Assembly: GCA_035543015.1 (NCBI GenBank)
Contig: DATKKG010000078.1
Span: 1 to 27,145, forward strand
DNA from: DATKKG01 sp035543015
GTDB taxonomy: Archaea; Thermoproteota; Nitrososphaeria; Conexivisphaerales; DTJL01
DNA: 27,145 nucleotides
Reading direction: 5' to 3'
The number at the start of each line of letters is the position of its first letter. Position 1 is the first letter of the stretch. Both the position numbers and the translations under genes were made by a program. The notes under the pieces are model-generated. The model was not told the DNA's origin, ran no database searches, and saw only the letters and a program-made list of their open reading frames with translations. Below are positions 16,317 through 23,695 of this stretch, piece after piece.

Positions 16317-16323
16317 CTCTAGC

Positions 16324-16851
16324 TCACGGTTTTGGGTGCTTCCGCCAGGGGGCTCGGAGGACGCGGAGGTAGTCCGAGGGGTGGGAGTCGAGCCAGGCCA
16401 CCCGGTTGACCACGCAACGGAAAAATTCGACCAGCTCGGTTTTAGGGCTCTTCGCGGGCTCGTTCGCGCACACGAACGATCGCGGGTTGAAGCGGTCGCC
16501 GATGTTTCTTGACCCTCGGTAGATCGGTATGCTCAGGTCCATCATGGCCTCTACTACTCGAGGGGAGGCCAATGTCGAGGGGTCTTCGCAGGTGACGGTG
16601 AGCTTGTACGGTGACAGTGGTATAGTAGGATCTTCGATGGGGTGGACTACGTCGACTGGTGCGTATTTTGACAGCATCTCGACGAGGAGTATCGACTCGG
16701 GGGTGTCGAGGGGGTGGCGGACGCAGCAGCACCTCGTCTTCCAGCTGATAATCTCCTCGAGCACTTTGTCGGGGGGCTTGTCCATGGTTCTCATGGGGCA
16801 CGACGGAGTCGCGCTGTGGATGAGATTGGTGTGGAGGGTGCTGGAGGTCAT
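16324..16851 (-). CDS. GT10 fucosyltransferase-like protein
   Basis: 175 residues. The central block YKLTVTCEDPS (82-92), then VVEAMMDLSIPIYRGSRNI (99-117) and FNPRSFV (121-127), follows the conserved C-terminal motif of alpha-1,3-fucosyltransferases (YKF...EN...TEK...PIYxG...SFI). The family usually exceeds 300 residues, so this is only the donor-binding half with a short N-terminal extension. It may be a minimal enzyme or need a partner. Glu89 and Arg98 sit near where the donor-binding Glu and Lys are expected. The ATG at 16851 overlaps the previous stop. The assignment rests on motif resemblance only. Confidence 0.62.
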   Translation of the reverse strand: MTSSTLHTNLIHSATPSCPMRTMDKPPDKVLEEIISWKTRCCCVRHPLDTPESILLVEMLSKYAPVDVVHPIEDPTIPLSPYKLTVTCEDPSTLASPRVVEAMMDLSIPIYRGSRNIGDRFNPRSFVCANEPAKSPKTELVEFFRCVVNRVAWLDSHPSDYLRVLRAPWRKHPKP

Positions 16852-17855
16852 TTTGCAGGTAGTAGCTTGAGCAGGTCGCCGAGTCTCACGTGCTCTGCTC
16901 TAAGGTGGGGGGACGTCATCACGTCTAAGAGCTCGTCGTGGAGGGGGTGCGATGGGCTGCCGACGTCGAGATCGGCGAATTCTTCCCGAGACAGGTGGCC
17001 CCAGTCCTGGACGCGCAGGAAGTTGACCTTGACGCCGAGATCTCTCATCTCTAAGGCGACGTCGGGCATCTCCCGGAAGTTGACGGCTGACACCACGAAT
17101 ATCGCTACGAGGTCGATATGGTCGGAGTCCTTGATCTCCTGGAGGGAGAGCAGGTTGGACTTGACGACCTTGAAGTTGCCGCCTCGCACCTTGGCGTACG
17201 TCTCGGGGGTGGAGGCGTCCAGCGATCCACAGATCTGCGACACGCGGCCGCGCCACCCGAGGGCCTCCAGCTCGCGGGCACCGAAGGTCGTGAGGTTGGT
17301 CAGGAGCTCCAGCCTCAGCCTCGGGTGCTCCCGCAGTGCCTGGCTGGCGAACTGGCAGAGCTCCTCGCTCAGCGAGAACTCGCCCGAGCCGCAGAGCTTG
17401 AGCACGTCGGCCGCGGGCAGGGAGCGCCGCACGCTCGACAGGACGGTCGCGAGGCGAGGGTCAGATCCCCTGTAGTGAGTCTTGCGGCAGGAGGTGCAGG
17501 CGAGGTTGCACGATCTCTCGTTGGAGAGCGAGAGTCGCAGGGGGGCTCTGGGGTAGGGCATCATCTCCGCGGGCTCCAGGGGTCGCAGGGCCATCGTGTG
17601 GCGCCACCAGTCGGCTGTGGGGACGATAGGCTGCTCCAGTATGGGGCATGTCGAGCGGCGGCAGTACTTGTAGTCGCCGACTAGGATGTCCTGCCGGATG
17701 CGGACTGCAGTGGGCGACCACCAGACGTCGATCACTTCCCGACCCACCAAGCTCCCGACGGAGGTCGGCAGGTGGCAGCACAGGTACACGCAGTGGTCGT
17801 GGCCCACCTCGCAGTGTTGCCACGGTACCGGGCACACGAGTCCCTTCATGTCCAT
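16848..17855 (-). CDS. Radical SAM protein with N-terminal SPASM/twitch-like domain (rSAM-E)
   Basis: 335 residues and the most diverged of the five. Its N-terminal cysteines are Cys8, Cys26-Cys27, Cys65 and Cys70 (VYLCCHLP...VGSL...VWWS...CRRSTC). The core motif is CNLACTSC with Cys116, Cys120 and Cys123. The SAM loop reads CGSGEF rather than GGEP. FVVSAVNFREMP and the C-terminal SHPLH motif place it in the same family. A second in-frame ATG at 17849 is possible; no clear Shine-Dalgarno precedes either. It is first in the run of radical SAM genes. Confidence 0.84.
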   Translation of the reverse strand: MDMKGLVCPVPWQHCEVGHDHCVYLCCHLPTSVGSLVGREVIDVWWSPTAVRIRQDILVGDYKYCRRSTCPILEQPIVPTADWWRHTMALRPLEPAEMMPYPRAPLRLSLSNERSCNLACTSCRKTHYRGSDPRLATVLSSVRRSLPAADVLKLCGSGEFSLSEELCQFASQALREHPRLRLELLTNLTTFGARELEALGWRGRVSQICGSLDASTPETYAKVRGGNFKVVKSNLLSLQEIKDSDHIDLVAIFVVSAVNFREMPDVALEMRDLGVKVNFLRVQDWGHLSREEFADLDVGSPSHPLHDELLDVMTSPHLRAEHVRLGDLLKLLPAK

Positions 17856-17898
17856 TTTAAGGCATCTTTCGGAGATTCGATCTTGTCGTCATGAATCC

Positions 17899-18195
17899 TC
17901 AGTTCGCGTATGGTTTGGAGGACGACCATACGATGTCGGCCACGTGCTCGGGATGGAGCTCGATTATGTCGTCCTTCTTGAGGTCGACGATGACGGGCAC
18001 CTGCAGGACAGTGGCCCGGTAGTGATAGCAGGCGGCCTCGGTGATGAGCACCCACAGTCGCTCTCTGTCGTCGACTATCACCTTGGCCCAGTCGCCGGGC
18101 CGGAGCGACTGGCGCGAGGTGAGGTCGGGTATGACGAACGTCGACGGGTTCTCGCGGTGCCGGGCCTCGACGTCTGTCAGGTGGTACGAGGGCAT
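17899..18195 (-). CDS. Small protein, DUF2314-like fold possible
   Basis: 98 residues. LRPGDWAKVIVDDRERLWVLI, then a Tyr-rich strand, then KKDDIIELHPEHVADIVW resembles small beta-rich DUF2314-type domains (a GD-K-E-WV pattern followed by GD-I-F and a DW-like end). I hold this loosely. There is no signal peptide and there are no catalytic residues that I can name. It starts three bases after the preceding stop and lies 43 bp before rSAM-E, so it probably belongs to the operon. Confidence 0.6.
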   Translation of the reverse strand: MPSYHLTDVEARHRENPSTFVIPDLTSRQSLRPGDWAKVIVDDRERLWVLITEAACYHYRATVLQVPVIVDLKKDDIIELHPEHVADIVWSSSKPYAN

Positions 18196-18198
18196 GGA

Positions 18199-18450
18199 CT
18201 AGTCAGCATCTTGTGAGGGGGGTCGTGCGCCGCGGAGCACGTCGCGCAGGGAGTCTGCGGCCTCCTGGCGCAGCAGCAGGGAGGCGACGGACGAGGCGAT
18301 CTCGCAGGCCGAGCTCGTCATGCACTCGACGATGTCGCAGATGTCCTGCTTGGTGTAGCTCACGGTGATGGTCTTGGTTAATATCGGTTGGGGGTTTCCA
18401 CCCCTGGCTGGCTGGTCCGTAGTCGGTTGCTGTCCGTCTCGTGTGCTCAT
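18199..18450 (-). CDS. Hypothetical small protein, 83 aa
   Basis: The ATG at 18450 overlaps the stop of the glycosyltransferase-TPR gene (ATGA). The first 25 residues are polar and probably disordered (STRDGQQPTTDQPARGGNPQ). A helical part follows (QDICDIVECMTSSACEIASS) with three cysteines, then a Leu-rich helix (LLLRQEAADSLRDVL). No family is recognised. A longer frame upstream (to 19008) only shadows the neighbouring gene. Confidence 0.6.
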   Translation of the reverse strand: MSTRDGQQPTTDQPARGGNPQPILTKTITVSYTKQDICDIVECMTSSACEIASSVASLLLRQEAADSLRDVLRGARPPSQDAD

Positions 18451-19688
18451 GGGGTCACCTCTTCCAGTTCTTTGAGATCTGTGGCGTGCTCGACGACTCT
18501 CTGGAGCCGCCTCAATCTCTCGTGGTTTGGGTAGAGCTCGATCAGCCTCTGGCAGCACTCCTTGGCCTCGGACGAGCGCCCGAGCTCGTGCAGGGCTGCT
18601 ACGATCAGTATGAGAGACTTCTCCGCGGTCTCGGGGCCGTCGTCGAGCAGGGTGGGGGCCGAGCGAGTCGCGGTCTCGTAGGATGCCAGGCATCCCGCGA
18701 AGTCTAGGTCTCGCAGGCGCGCGCAGGCCAGGCGGAGGGAGGCCTTCTGCCCCGGGTGCTCGATGACCGCCCTCTCGTGCCACCGCATCGCTTCTCTCAG
18801 CTGGCCGACCCTGTCCAGGTGATCGGCCATGATCGAGCAGGCCAGCGACCTCTCGGGAGTGCACGAGGACACGCGCATGTGGGCGCTCACCAGCGAGGGG
18901 ATGAACGACTCCATGCTGGCGTGCCTGGCGGTCTTGGCCATGTGGAGGAGGTTCCGCGCGGGGATGTCCCAGCCCTTGAGGCGAGCGTCGGCGTAGAGCG
19001 CCTTCCACAGCTCGCGGCCGGTGACGGAGTCGTCGAGCCTCTCGTCCGAGGTGATCTGCAGGCAGTCCAAGATCGCGGGTGACTGGCTCGTCACGCGCTC
19101 GAAAGCGACCCCCTCAAAAGTGAGTCGAGGGTAGCTGCGACAGAGTCGGCAGAGCAGCTTCCGGCGACCGTCGGAGTACGAGGTCGTGGTGAGCGCCGAC
19201 TCGAGGTTGGTTGACGCCAAGAGCTCGCAGGCGGTAGCTATGAGCTCTGGGTTGACGATCTTCTCGCGGTTCGTGAGGTGGAGCCTCCACTCGGACGTGC
19301 AGGCGCTCCAGCCGAGGGAGCGCACGGCTGCCCAGTCGCGAATGAATGGCATCCCTGTGAAGGGTCCGCAGTACACCTCACCGTCGAGAGGTCCACCTTG
19401 GTAGAATGTCTCGGGGATGTCGTCGGCGTAGAGGTGGGGGTGCGACGACGGGCTCACCCCCGTGCTCCGCCACCTCGCTCGTCTGGACTCGGGGTGCTCT
19501 TCGCACCACTTCTCGAAGCAGGTGTCGAGCAGGGAGGTGGAGACGAGGTTGTCCGTGGTGATCACGACGATCTCGTCGACGAGGGGTGACAGGTCGCGGA
19601 TGAGGTAGTTGACGAAGTCGGCAGTCGGCCTCGACGTGAGAGTCACGGCGAGAGAGACTGTCGGTCTTGGAGCTTTTGAGTCAGACAT
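18447..19688 (-). CDS. Glycosyltransferase-like protein with C-terminal TPR-type helices
   Basis: 413 residues. The N-terminal half begins with a GT2-type strand (VSLAVTLTSRP) and DEIVVITTDN. It contains FIRDWAAVRSLGWSACTSEWRLHLTNRE (about 115-143), which matches the GT2 pattern in which acceptor recognition precedes the D-D metal site, but the DxD itself is not clear. The C-terminal half (about 250-400) is a run of helix pairs typical of TPR repeats (ADHLDRVGQLREAMRWHERAV, ALHELGRSSEAKECCQRLI). It is the first gene of the modification operon; no good Shine-Dalgarno precedes the ATG. It may be a sugar transferase or an inactive scaffold. Confidence 0.7.
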   Translation of the reverse strand: MSDSKAPRPTVSLAVTLTSRPTADFVNYLIRDLSPLVDEIVVITTDNLVSTSLLDTCFEKWCEEHPESRRARWRSTGVSPSSHPHLYADDIPETFYQGGPLDGEVYCGPFTGMPFIRDWAAVRSLGWSACTSEWRLHLTNREKIVNPELIATACELLASTNLESALTTTSYSDGRRKLLCRLCRSYPRLTFEGVAFERVTSQSPAILDCLQITSDERLDDSVTGRELWKALYADARLKGWDIPARNLLHMAKTARHASMESFIPSLVSAHMRVSSCTPERSLACSIMADHLDRVGQLREAMRWHERAVIEHPGQKASLRLACARLRDLDFAGCLASYETATRSAPTLLDDGPETAEKSLILIVAALHELGRSSEAKECCQRLIELYPNHERLRRLQRVVEHATDLKELEEVTP

Positions 19689-19692
19689 GTTT

Positions 19693-19857
19693 TTATGGTT
19701 TCTTGTCGCGCCTGTTTGGGACTATTGGGACTTGAGTAGGATGAGGCAGGTGCCAGCTGATGTTGGCGCTGCTGTTGGGTTCAATGGGTGCGCAGAGGTC
19801 GTAGCAGGTCTTCTCGCTCGTCACGGCTACCTCGTGTTTTTCGGGTGAAATGTCCAT
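19693..19857 (-). CDS. Small hypothetical protein, 54 aa
   Basis: The ATG at 19857 lies one base after the stop of the receiver-domain gene, with GAGG about six bases upstream. It ends at TAA (19693-19695), four bases before the next start codon. The product (starts MDISPEKHEVAVTSEK, two cysteines, Pro-rich tail) fits the head-to-tail spacing of the operon and fills an otherwise empty 170-bp gap. No family is recognised. Confidence 0.55.
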   Translation of the reverse strand: MDISPEKHEVAVTSEKTCYDLCAPIEPNSSANISWHLPHPTQVPIVPNRRDKKP

Positions 19858-19858
19858 G

Positions 19859-20215
19859 TCATCCTCGGAAGGGTCTGGAGTACGCCCTCACTCCGGCAGC
19901 CCTGAGCATCTTGACCATCTTCTCTCTCATGGAGGTGTTGTGGGAGTGCACGTAGACCTTGAGGGGCCTGCGCCGCTCGGACATGTCGCGCGCGATGTGA
20001 ACGGCCACGTCCATGCCGGTGCCTGACGTAGGACCTGAATGATTCAGGTCGTGGTCTAAGTAGGCCACGTCGTAGCGGGGGTTGTGCTCGAGGGATGCTA
20101 TGGCGCCGCGGGCTGTCATGGCGAGGGTCAGTGAGTGGTCGTCGAGCATGGCCATGAATTTTTTCAGCCTGTCTTCGTCGTCGTCGAGCACCAGCGCGGT
20201 TGGAGTTTTGCTCAT
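19859..20215 (-). CDS. Cyclic-phosphate-processing receiver-like domain protein (cREC type)
   Basis: 118 residues; the start at 20215 overlaps the previous stop (ATGA). ALVLDDDEDRLKKF (7-20) and YDVAYLDHDLNHSG (48-61) look like a receiver fold with acidic residues at 11-13 and Asp54-His55-Asp56. It continues with VYVHSHNTSMREKM (87-100). The DHD plus HSHN combination is the hallmark of the group proposed to process cyclic phosphate ends of nucleic acids, rather than to accept phosphate from a kinase. Such single-domain proteins occur in phages and plasmids. No RNA ligase or kinase partner is adjacent. Confidence 0.72.
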   Translation of the reverse strand: MSKTPTALVLDDDEDRLKKFMAMLDDHSLTLAMTARGAIASLEHNPRYDVAYLDHDLNHSGPTSGTGMDVAVHIARDMSERRRPLKVYVHSHNTSMREKMVKMLRAAGVRAYSRPFRG

Positions 20216-20808
20216 GGTGATCTCCTCAGGTCGGACGTCAGGGCGATCCAGTCGATCTTGCTGCACTTGTTCTGGAGTTTCGCGGGTATGCCGTGCTTCT
20301 CCTGCTGCTCGACGAGCGGGCGGGTGGCAGCTAAGATCTCCTGCGCGGTCGCTGCTCGCTGGGAGAAGATCAACTTCAGGCACCGGTGCAGGATGGGGGC
20401 CTGGAAGTCCCTGAGGTTGCCGTCGTAGGACATCTCGCTGTACTGCTCGGCGGAGATCTCGAGTGTGGGCACGTCCTCGCGGTCTCTAGTGGGCTCGCTG
20501 CTGACCACGGCTTTTCGCACTCCGTTCTCGGTCCAGTAGGTCACGTGGTGGGGGTGGGAGTTCGTGGGGACGGTGTACGACGTGCGAGATCCTGAAGTCG
20601 TGGCGGTGCGGAGCAGTTGGATGGCGCGCTTGATCTGTATCGTGATCTCTTTTTGTCGTCCCGACAGGCAGTGGTGGCAGTCCCTGTGCCACGGGACCGG
20701 CATGGCAGCCCTGCGGGGGTCGTAGGCGACCCCGGCAGGGATCCCCGAGGCGGAGAGGAGGACGATCTCGTATCCGCTCGGGTGATCTGTGTAGATGACG
20801 GGTGTCAC
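20212..20808 (-). CDS. Hypothetical protein, 198 aa
   Basis: The start is GTG at 20808, overlapping the previous stop (GTGA); the longer frame to 21303 shadows neighbouring genes. The product begins MTPVIYTDHPSGYEIVLLSA and contains HRDCHHCLSG (about 41-50), a possible metal-binding knuckle. The C-terminal half is helical (LRDFQAPILHRCLKLIFSQR and EILAATRPLVEQQEKHG). No family is recognised. It is coupled to the receiver-domain gene downstream. Confidence 0.65.
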   Translation of the reverse strand: MTPVIYTDHPSGYEIVLLSASGIPAGVAYDPRRAAMPVPWHRDCHHCLSGRQKEITIQIKRAIQLLRTATTSGSRTSYTVPTNSHPHHVTYWTENGVRKAVVSSEPTRDREDVPTLEISAEQYSEMSYDGNLRDFQAPILHRCLKLIFSQRAATAQEILAATRPLVEQQEKHGIPAKLQNKCSKIDWIALTSDLRRSP

Positions 20809-21092
20809 GGTTGGGTGATGCAGTGGACGGACTTGCAGGCTCGGGCCTCTTCCTGAGAGGTGGCCTTGGCGAGGCAGTCGGGGTGGAAGTCGGTGATCTT
20901 GTCGCCCATGCCAGCTTCGCAGTCGGTCTTGCAGTCCTTGTGCAAACCCTCGGGGCATCCGATCTGGGCCAAGTTCGTGCAGGCCTTCTCGCAGGCCGTG
21001 GGCTCGGGCGTCGGGGCGGGGCCCGGGGGAGAGGTGTGGACGCAGGCGCACGGTGCGAGCACCAAGATGAAGGTGGCGAGCAGTTTTCTCAT
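20805..21092 (-). CDS. Cys-rich lipoprotein-like protein, 95 aa
   Basis: The ATG at 21092 overlaps the protease stop (ATGA). The N-terminus MRKLLATFILVLAPCACVHT is a signal peptide with Cys15 and Cys17 as lipidation candidates, although the lipobox is not canonical (Pro before Cys15). A Pro-rich linker leads to a compact domain with eight cysteines (ACEKACTNLAQIGCPEG, DCKTDC, then three more). Such cysteine pairs usually form disulfides outside the cytoplasm. Similar small lipoproteins are frequent in Myxococcota, which may hint at the host lineage; this is weak evidence. Confidence 0.68.
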   Translation of the reverse strand: MRKLLATFILVLAPCACVHTSPPGPAPTPEPTACEKACTNLAQIGCPEGLHKDCKTDCEAGMGDKITDFHPDCLAKATSQEEARACKSVHCITQP

Positions 21093-21952
21093 GGCTTGTT
21101 CTCCAGGTTGGCGACGAGGGATCCGAAGCACCCGCGCCGGACGAATTCAGACGTGACCCAGGCGCGGCCGCTGGGGGTCCAGAGCCCAGTGCCCCAGGAG
21201 TTCTGCAGGAGGAAGAGGACGCTCTTGTCGTCCTGCACTTGGTAGTCGAGAATGCACACGAAGTGGTCAGGGTCGTCGCCGCAGTAGTCGAGGGGATCAC
21301 CACCTCGGTAGGACTGGAACTTGTCGCAGCCGGCGTCGACTGCGGCGCTGATGGCGTGGCCGCTCGCGAGAGCTGCCTGGTACAAGGTTATCTTGTTGTG
21401 GTCGTCATCCACAATGCTGTTGAAGCTTATGACTATCTGGTCGCGGCCGTGCTCGACCTCGTCGAGCGTCAGCTCGTCGTTGATGTGTGCTGCGAGGTAG
21501 TCGCTGTAGTCAGGAGAATCTGCCGTGCGATCACCGTCGTCCTCGCTCTCGAGGACGATCCCCCACTTGCTCAGGGCTGATGCTCCGGCCGCGGGCGAGG
21601 CGCCCGAGTCGACGAGGGGCGTGGACGGGTCAGATCGGGAGACTGACCGGCTGAGCGTGTAGATGGGTCTTGGCTCGGCAGGGCTCGGCAGGGGTCTTCC
21701 CAGGTTGGCGAGCGTGGTGGTGATCTGGCAAGCGAAGCCGTGGCCGACGCAGGAGCTGGTGCCGCCCTGGTTCCAGACGGCCGGAGCTCGGGTGACGTTG
21801 TTGGTCGTTGGGGGCAGGGGAGATCCCGAAGAGATCAGGACGTAGGACGGGTGATCTTCGATCGCTCGAAAAGTTGTCCCGGGAGGGTTGGGCAGGAGGC
21901 CGAAGCCATATACCGGGTGTCCGATCGAGTTGCGGAACTGCTTCTTCTTCAC
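21089..21952 (-). CDS. Papain-like (C1 family) cysteine protease
   Basis: 287 residues from a GTG at 21952 that overlaps the previous stop (GTGA). WNQGGTSSCVGHGFA (60-74) is the C1 oxyanion and nucleophile motif with Cys68. PDHFVCILDY (228-237) supplies His230, and LLQNSWGTGLW (248-258) supplies Asn251, so the catalytic triad is complete. No signal peptide or long propeptide is present, although the first 55 residues could act as a short leader. It sits between two secreted-type proteins. Possible roles include processing of a virion or surface protein; the substrate is not evident. Confidence 0.85.
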   Translation of the reverse strand: MKKKQFRNSIGHPVYGFGLLPNPPGTTFRAIEDHPSYVLISSGSPLPPTTNNVTRAPAVWNQGGTSSCVGHGFACQITTTLANLGRPLPSPAEPRPIYTLSRSVSRSDPSTPLVDSGASPAAGASALSKWGIVLESEDDGDRTADSPDYSDYLAAHINDELTLDEVEHGRDQIVISFNSIVDDDHNKITLYQAALASGHAISAAVDAGCDKFQSYRGGDPLDYCGDDPDHFVCILDYQVQDDKSVLFLLQNSWGTGLWTPSGRAWVTSEFVRRGCFGSLVANLENKP

Positions 21953-22464
21953 GGGGACACCTCGCCAGGTTGAGAGGCTCGAGCAGCTCGCGCGCTTGAG
22001 AGTCGCGCTCTCATGGTCTGGCCGGTCAGCACGTCGAGGCTGGCGCCGAGCCCGAGCGTTATCGCCTTTCCTATCGACCCGTCCATGAAGGAGAATTTCG
22101 CACCGACCTCGAAGTACTTGGCGATTACCAGGGTCGGTATGATCGCGAAGTAGCTGGGCTTCGACTGCGACCACTGTCCGGCAGCGTGCACTGCGAGTCC
22201 GGATGCCCAGGCTTCTGTCGAGTAGAACAAGAGCGCGTAGCCGACTCCGATTGTGGTGATTCCCGCGTCCCACTTCTTGGCGCCGAGGTCGTAGTTGACG
22301 GTGTTCACGTTGAAGTCAGGCATCACGCAGTGGGTGGTCTGACCGATGCAGAAGGATATCGGCGGGGCGACCATGTTCGGGATGATGTCCTGGGCGACGC
22401 AGGTGCGCGGGGTGCTCACTGAGAGGAGGGTGAGGGCCACTATGAGAGCGAGTATGGTCTTCAT
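21949..22464 (-). CDS. Secreted or outer-membrane protein of unknown function
   Basis: 171 residues with a clean signal peptide (MKTILALIVALTLLSVSTP, probably cut after AQ near residue 25) and GGAG six bases before the ATG. The mature part alternates short hydrophobic stretches (ITTIGVGYALLFYS, YFAIIPTLVIAKYFEVGAKF) with polar turns, like a small beta-barrel or membrane-associated protein. It has two cysteines near residues 39-46. The last 20 residues overlap the protease start in sequence context only. No family is recognised. Confidence 0.65.
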   Translation of the reverse strand: MKTILALIVALTLLSVSTPRTCVAQDIIPNMVAPPISFCIGQTTHCVMPDFNVNTVNYDLGAKKWDAGITTIGVGYALLFYSTEAWASGLAVHAAGQWSQSKPSYFAIIPTLVIAKYFEVGAKFSFMDGSIGKAITLGLGASLDVLTGQTMRARLSSARAARASQPGEVSP

Positions 22465-22507
22465 TTTTTCTCCAGTTCTTGTTTGCAGAGTCGATTCTGG
22501 TCAGTTT

Positions 22508-22702
22508 TTAATGACCAACACAGTCAGCGCCTTGTTCTTGTAACCATTGAGTCACGATATAGTGAAACGCGCGGTGTATGTCCGATACAGAAGCCGGATG
22601 TTCGGGGTCGGCGCGAATGATGTTCTTGTGCTTAAAGGCAGTGAGCTCTAGTTTGTCGAGCAGTGCCCTAGCATCTGAGTCGCTTATGATTATTGCTCTC
22701 AT
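22508..22702 (-). CDS. Hypothetical small protein, 64 aa
   Basis: The ATG at 22702 overlaps the previous stop (ATGA); the longer frame upstream is a shadow. It begins MRAIIISDSDARALLDKLEL and contains SDIHRAFHYIVTQWLQ, a mostly helical small soluble protein. The gap to the next gene (22465-22507) holds that gene's ribosome-binding site and nothing else that I see. No family is recognised. Confidence 0.6.
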   Translation of the reverse strand: MRAIIISDSDARALLDKLELTAFKHKNIIRADPEHPASVSDIHRAFHYIVTQWLQEQGADCVGH

Positions 22703-23487
22703 TTGTTTTCGTTTCCTGAGGTGAGGACGGGAGAGCCGAGCAGGGCGGCTCTGAATGTCTGCGGGATCTTGGTGAGGTTCTTGACGGTCAGCTCTACTTG
22801 CGTGTGTTGTAAGATCGGCAGGCCTCGCGTCAGGTCGACGCGACCGTCTCGGATGAGGCTCTCTGCCGAGAGCTGCGAGGCGGGTACGCCGTGTGGGGAG
22901 ACGTCGTCGAGGTATCTCTCGGTCGAGAGTGACGAGACTTCGAAGCACTGGAGCATATCGGGAGGTACGTAGAGACAGAAGTCGGGCGCCATCGGCAGTT
23001 GGGGACAAGATGTGAGGAGAGCGACGCTCTCGGGGGTAATGATCGTACTGACGAAAGGCAGCACGACCTTGAGGGACTCGTTCTTGGGAGGGGGTTGACG
23101 GCGGACTAGCACTTGGCCCCTGAAGGTGATCTCTTCGTCGCTGGTGTTCAGCACGCCCAAGGTGATGCGCATATTTGGCAGCAGGGGGTCGAGGTGGAGT
23201 AGCATCGGGTCGGCCGAGCGCTCGAACAGCGTGCCGGGCAGGTTGCCTGTGCTGTAGATTTGGCTGTTGGCACCGATCTTGATGTCCCAGACGGTGAGGT
23301 GTCTTGCGATTTCAGGGTCGATGGACAGTCCGACCGGGTAGATCGGGCCCCTTGGGCTCGTGCGGCTGGAGGTGATGGTCGTGTTCTCATGTGCCAAGAT
23401 CTTCACGGACGGCAGCTCGCACTCGATGGTCTCGTCAGCTGTGGTCGTGTTGGCTGTCAGCGACGATAGGTAATTGTCATTGGTCAT
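22699..23487 (-). CDS. Hypothetical protein with internal duplication, 262 aa
   Basis: A beta-rich protein with two similar segments. NMRITLGVLNTSDEEITFRG (about 104-123) parallels VELTVKNLTKIPQTFRAALLG (about 230-250), each preceded by a Pro-rich loop and an L-D or L-P strand. Tandem beta-sandwich domains of this sort occur in virion proteins, but I cannot assign one. No signal peptide is present. The start overlaps the end of the previous ORF by 11 bp. Confidence 0.65.
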   Translation of the reverse strand: MTNDNYLSSLTANTTTADETIECELPSVKILAHENTTITSSRTSPRGPIYPVGLSIDPEIARHLTVWDIKIGANSQIYSTGNLPGTLFERSADPMLLHLDPLLPNMRITLGVLNTSDEEITFRGQVLVRRQPPPKNESLKVVLPFVSTIITPESVALLTSCPQLPMAPDFCLYVPPDMLQCFEVSSLSTERYLDDVSPHGVPASQLSAESLIRDGRVDLTRGLPILQHTQVELTVKNLTKIPQTFRAALLGSPVLTSGNENK

Positions 23488-23695
23488 GTTGCGACTCTAG
23501 GTGAGGGAATATGAAGTTGGATTTCAGGGCGTTTTCGAGCTCCTCGAGCTCCGTGGGCGTGGCTTTCGAGATCGCGTCTTTGGCCCACTTTTCTAGGGAG
23601 GCGGGAACTATGACCGACAGCTCACCGTTACTAGATCGGGAGACGCCACCAGATCTGGCCGCATTGATCAAGATCTCCATGTCGTGGGAGATCAT
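23477..23695 (-). CDS. Hypothetical small protein, 72 aa
   Basis: The ATG at 23695 overlaps the previous stop (ATGA), giving MISHDMEILINAARSGG. A possible 10-residue longer reading lacks this coupling. The protein is helical (LEKWAKDAISKATPTELEELENALKS) and acidic. It overlaps the next gene by 11 bp. No family is recognised. Confidence 0.6.
   Translation of the reverse strand: MISHDMEILINAARSGGVSRSSNGELSVIVPASLEKWAKDAISKATPTELEELENALKSNFIFPHLESQHDQ

Noticed and set aside
19609..19848. 79-codon plus-strand ORF across the gap before the receiver-domain gene
   Set aside because: It runs antisense into the glycosyltransferase gene; the minus-strand ORF 19693-19857 fits the operon spacing better.
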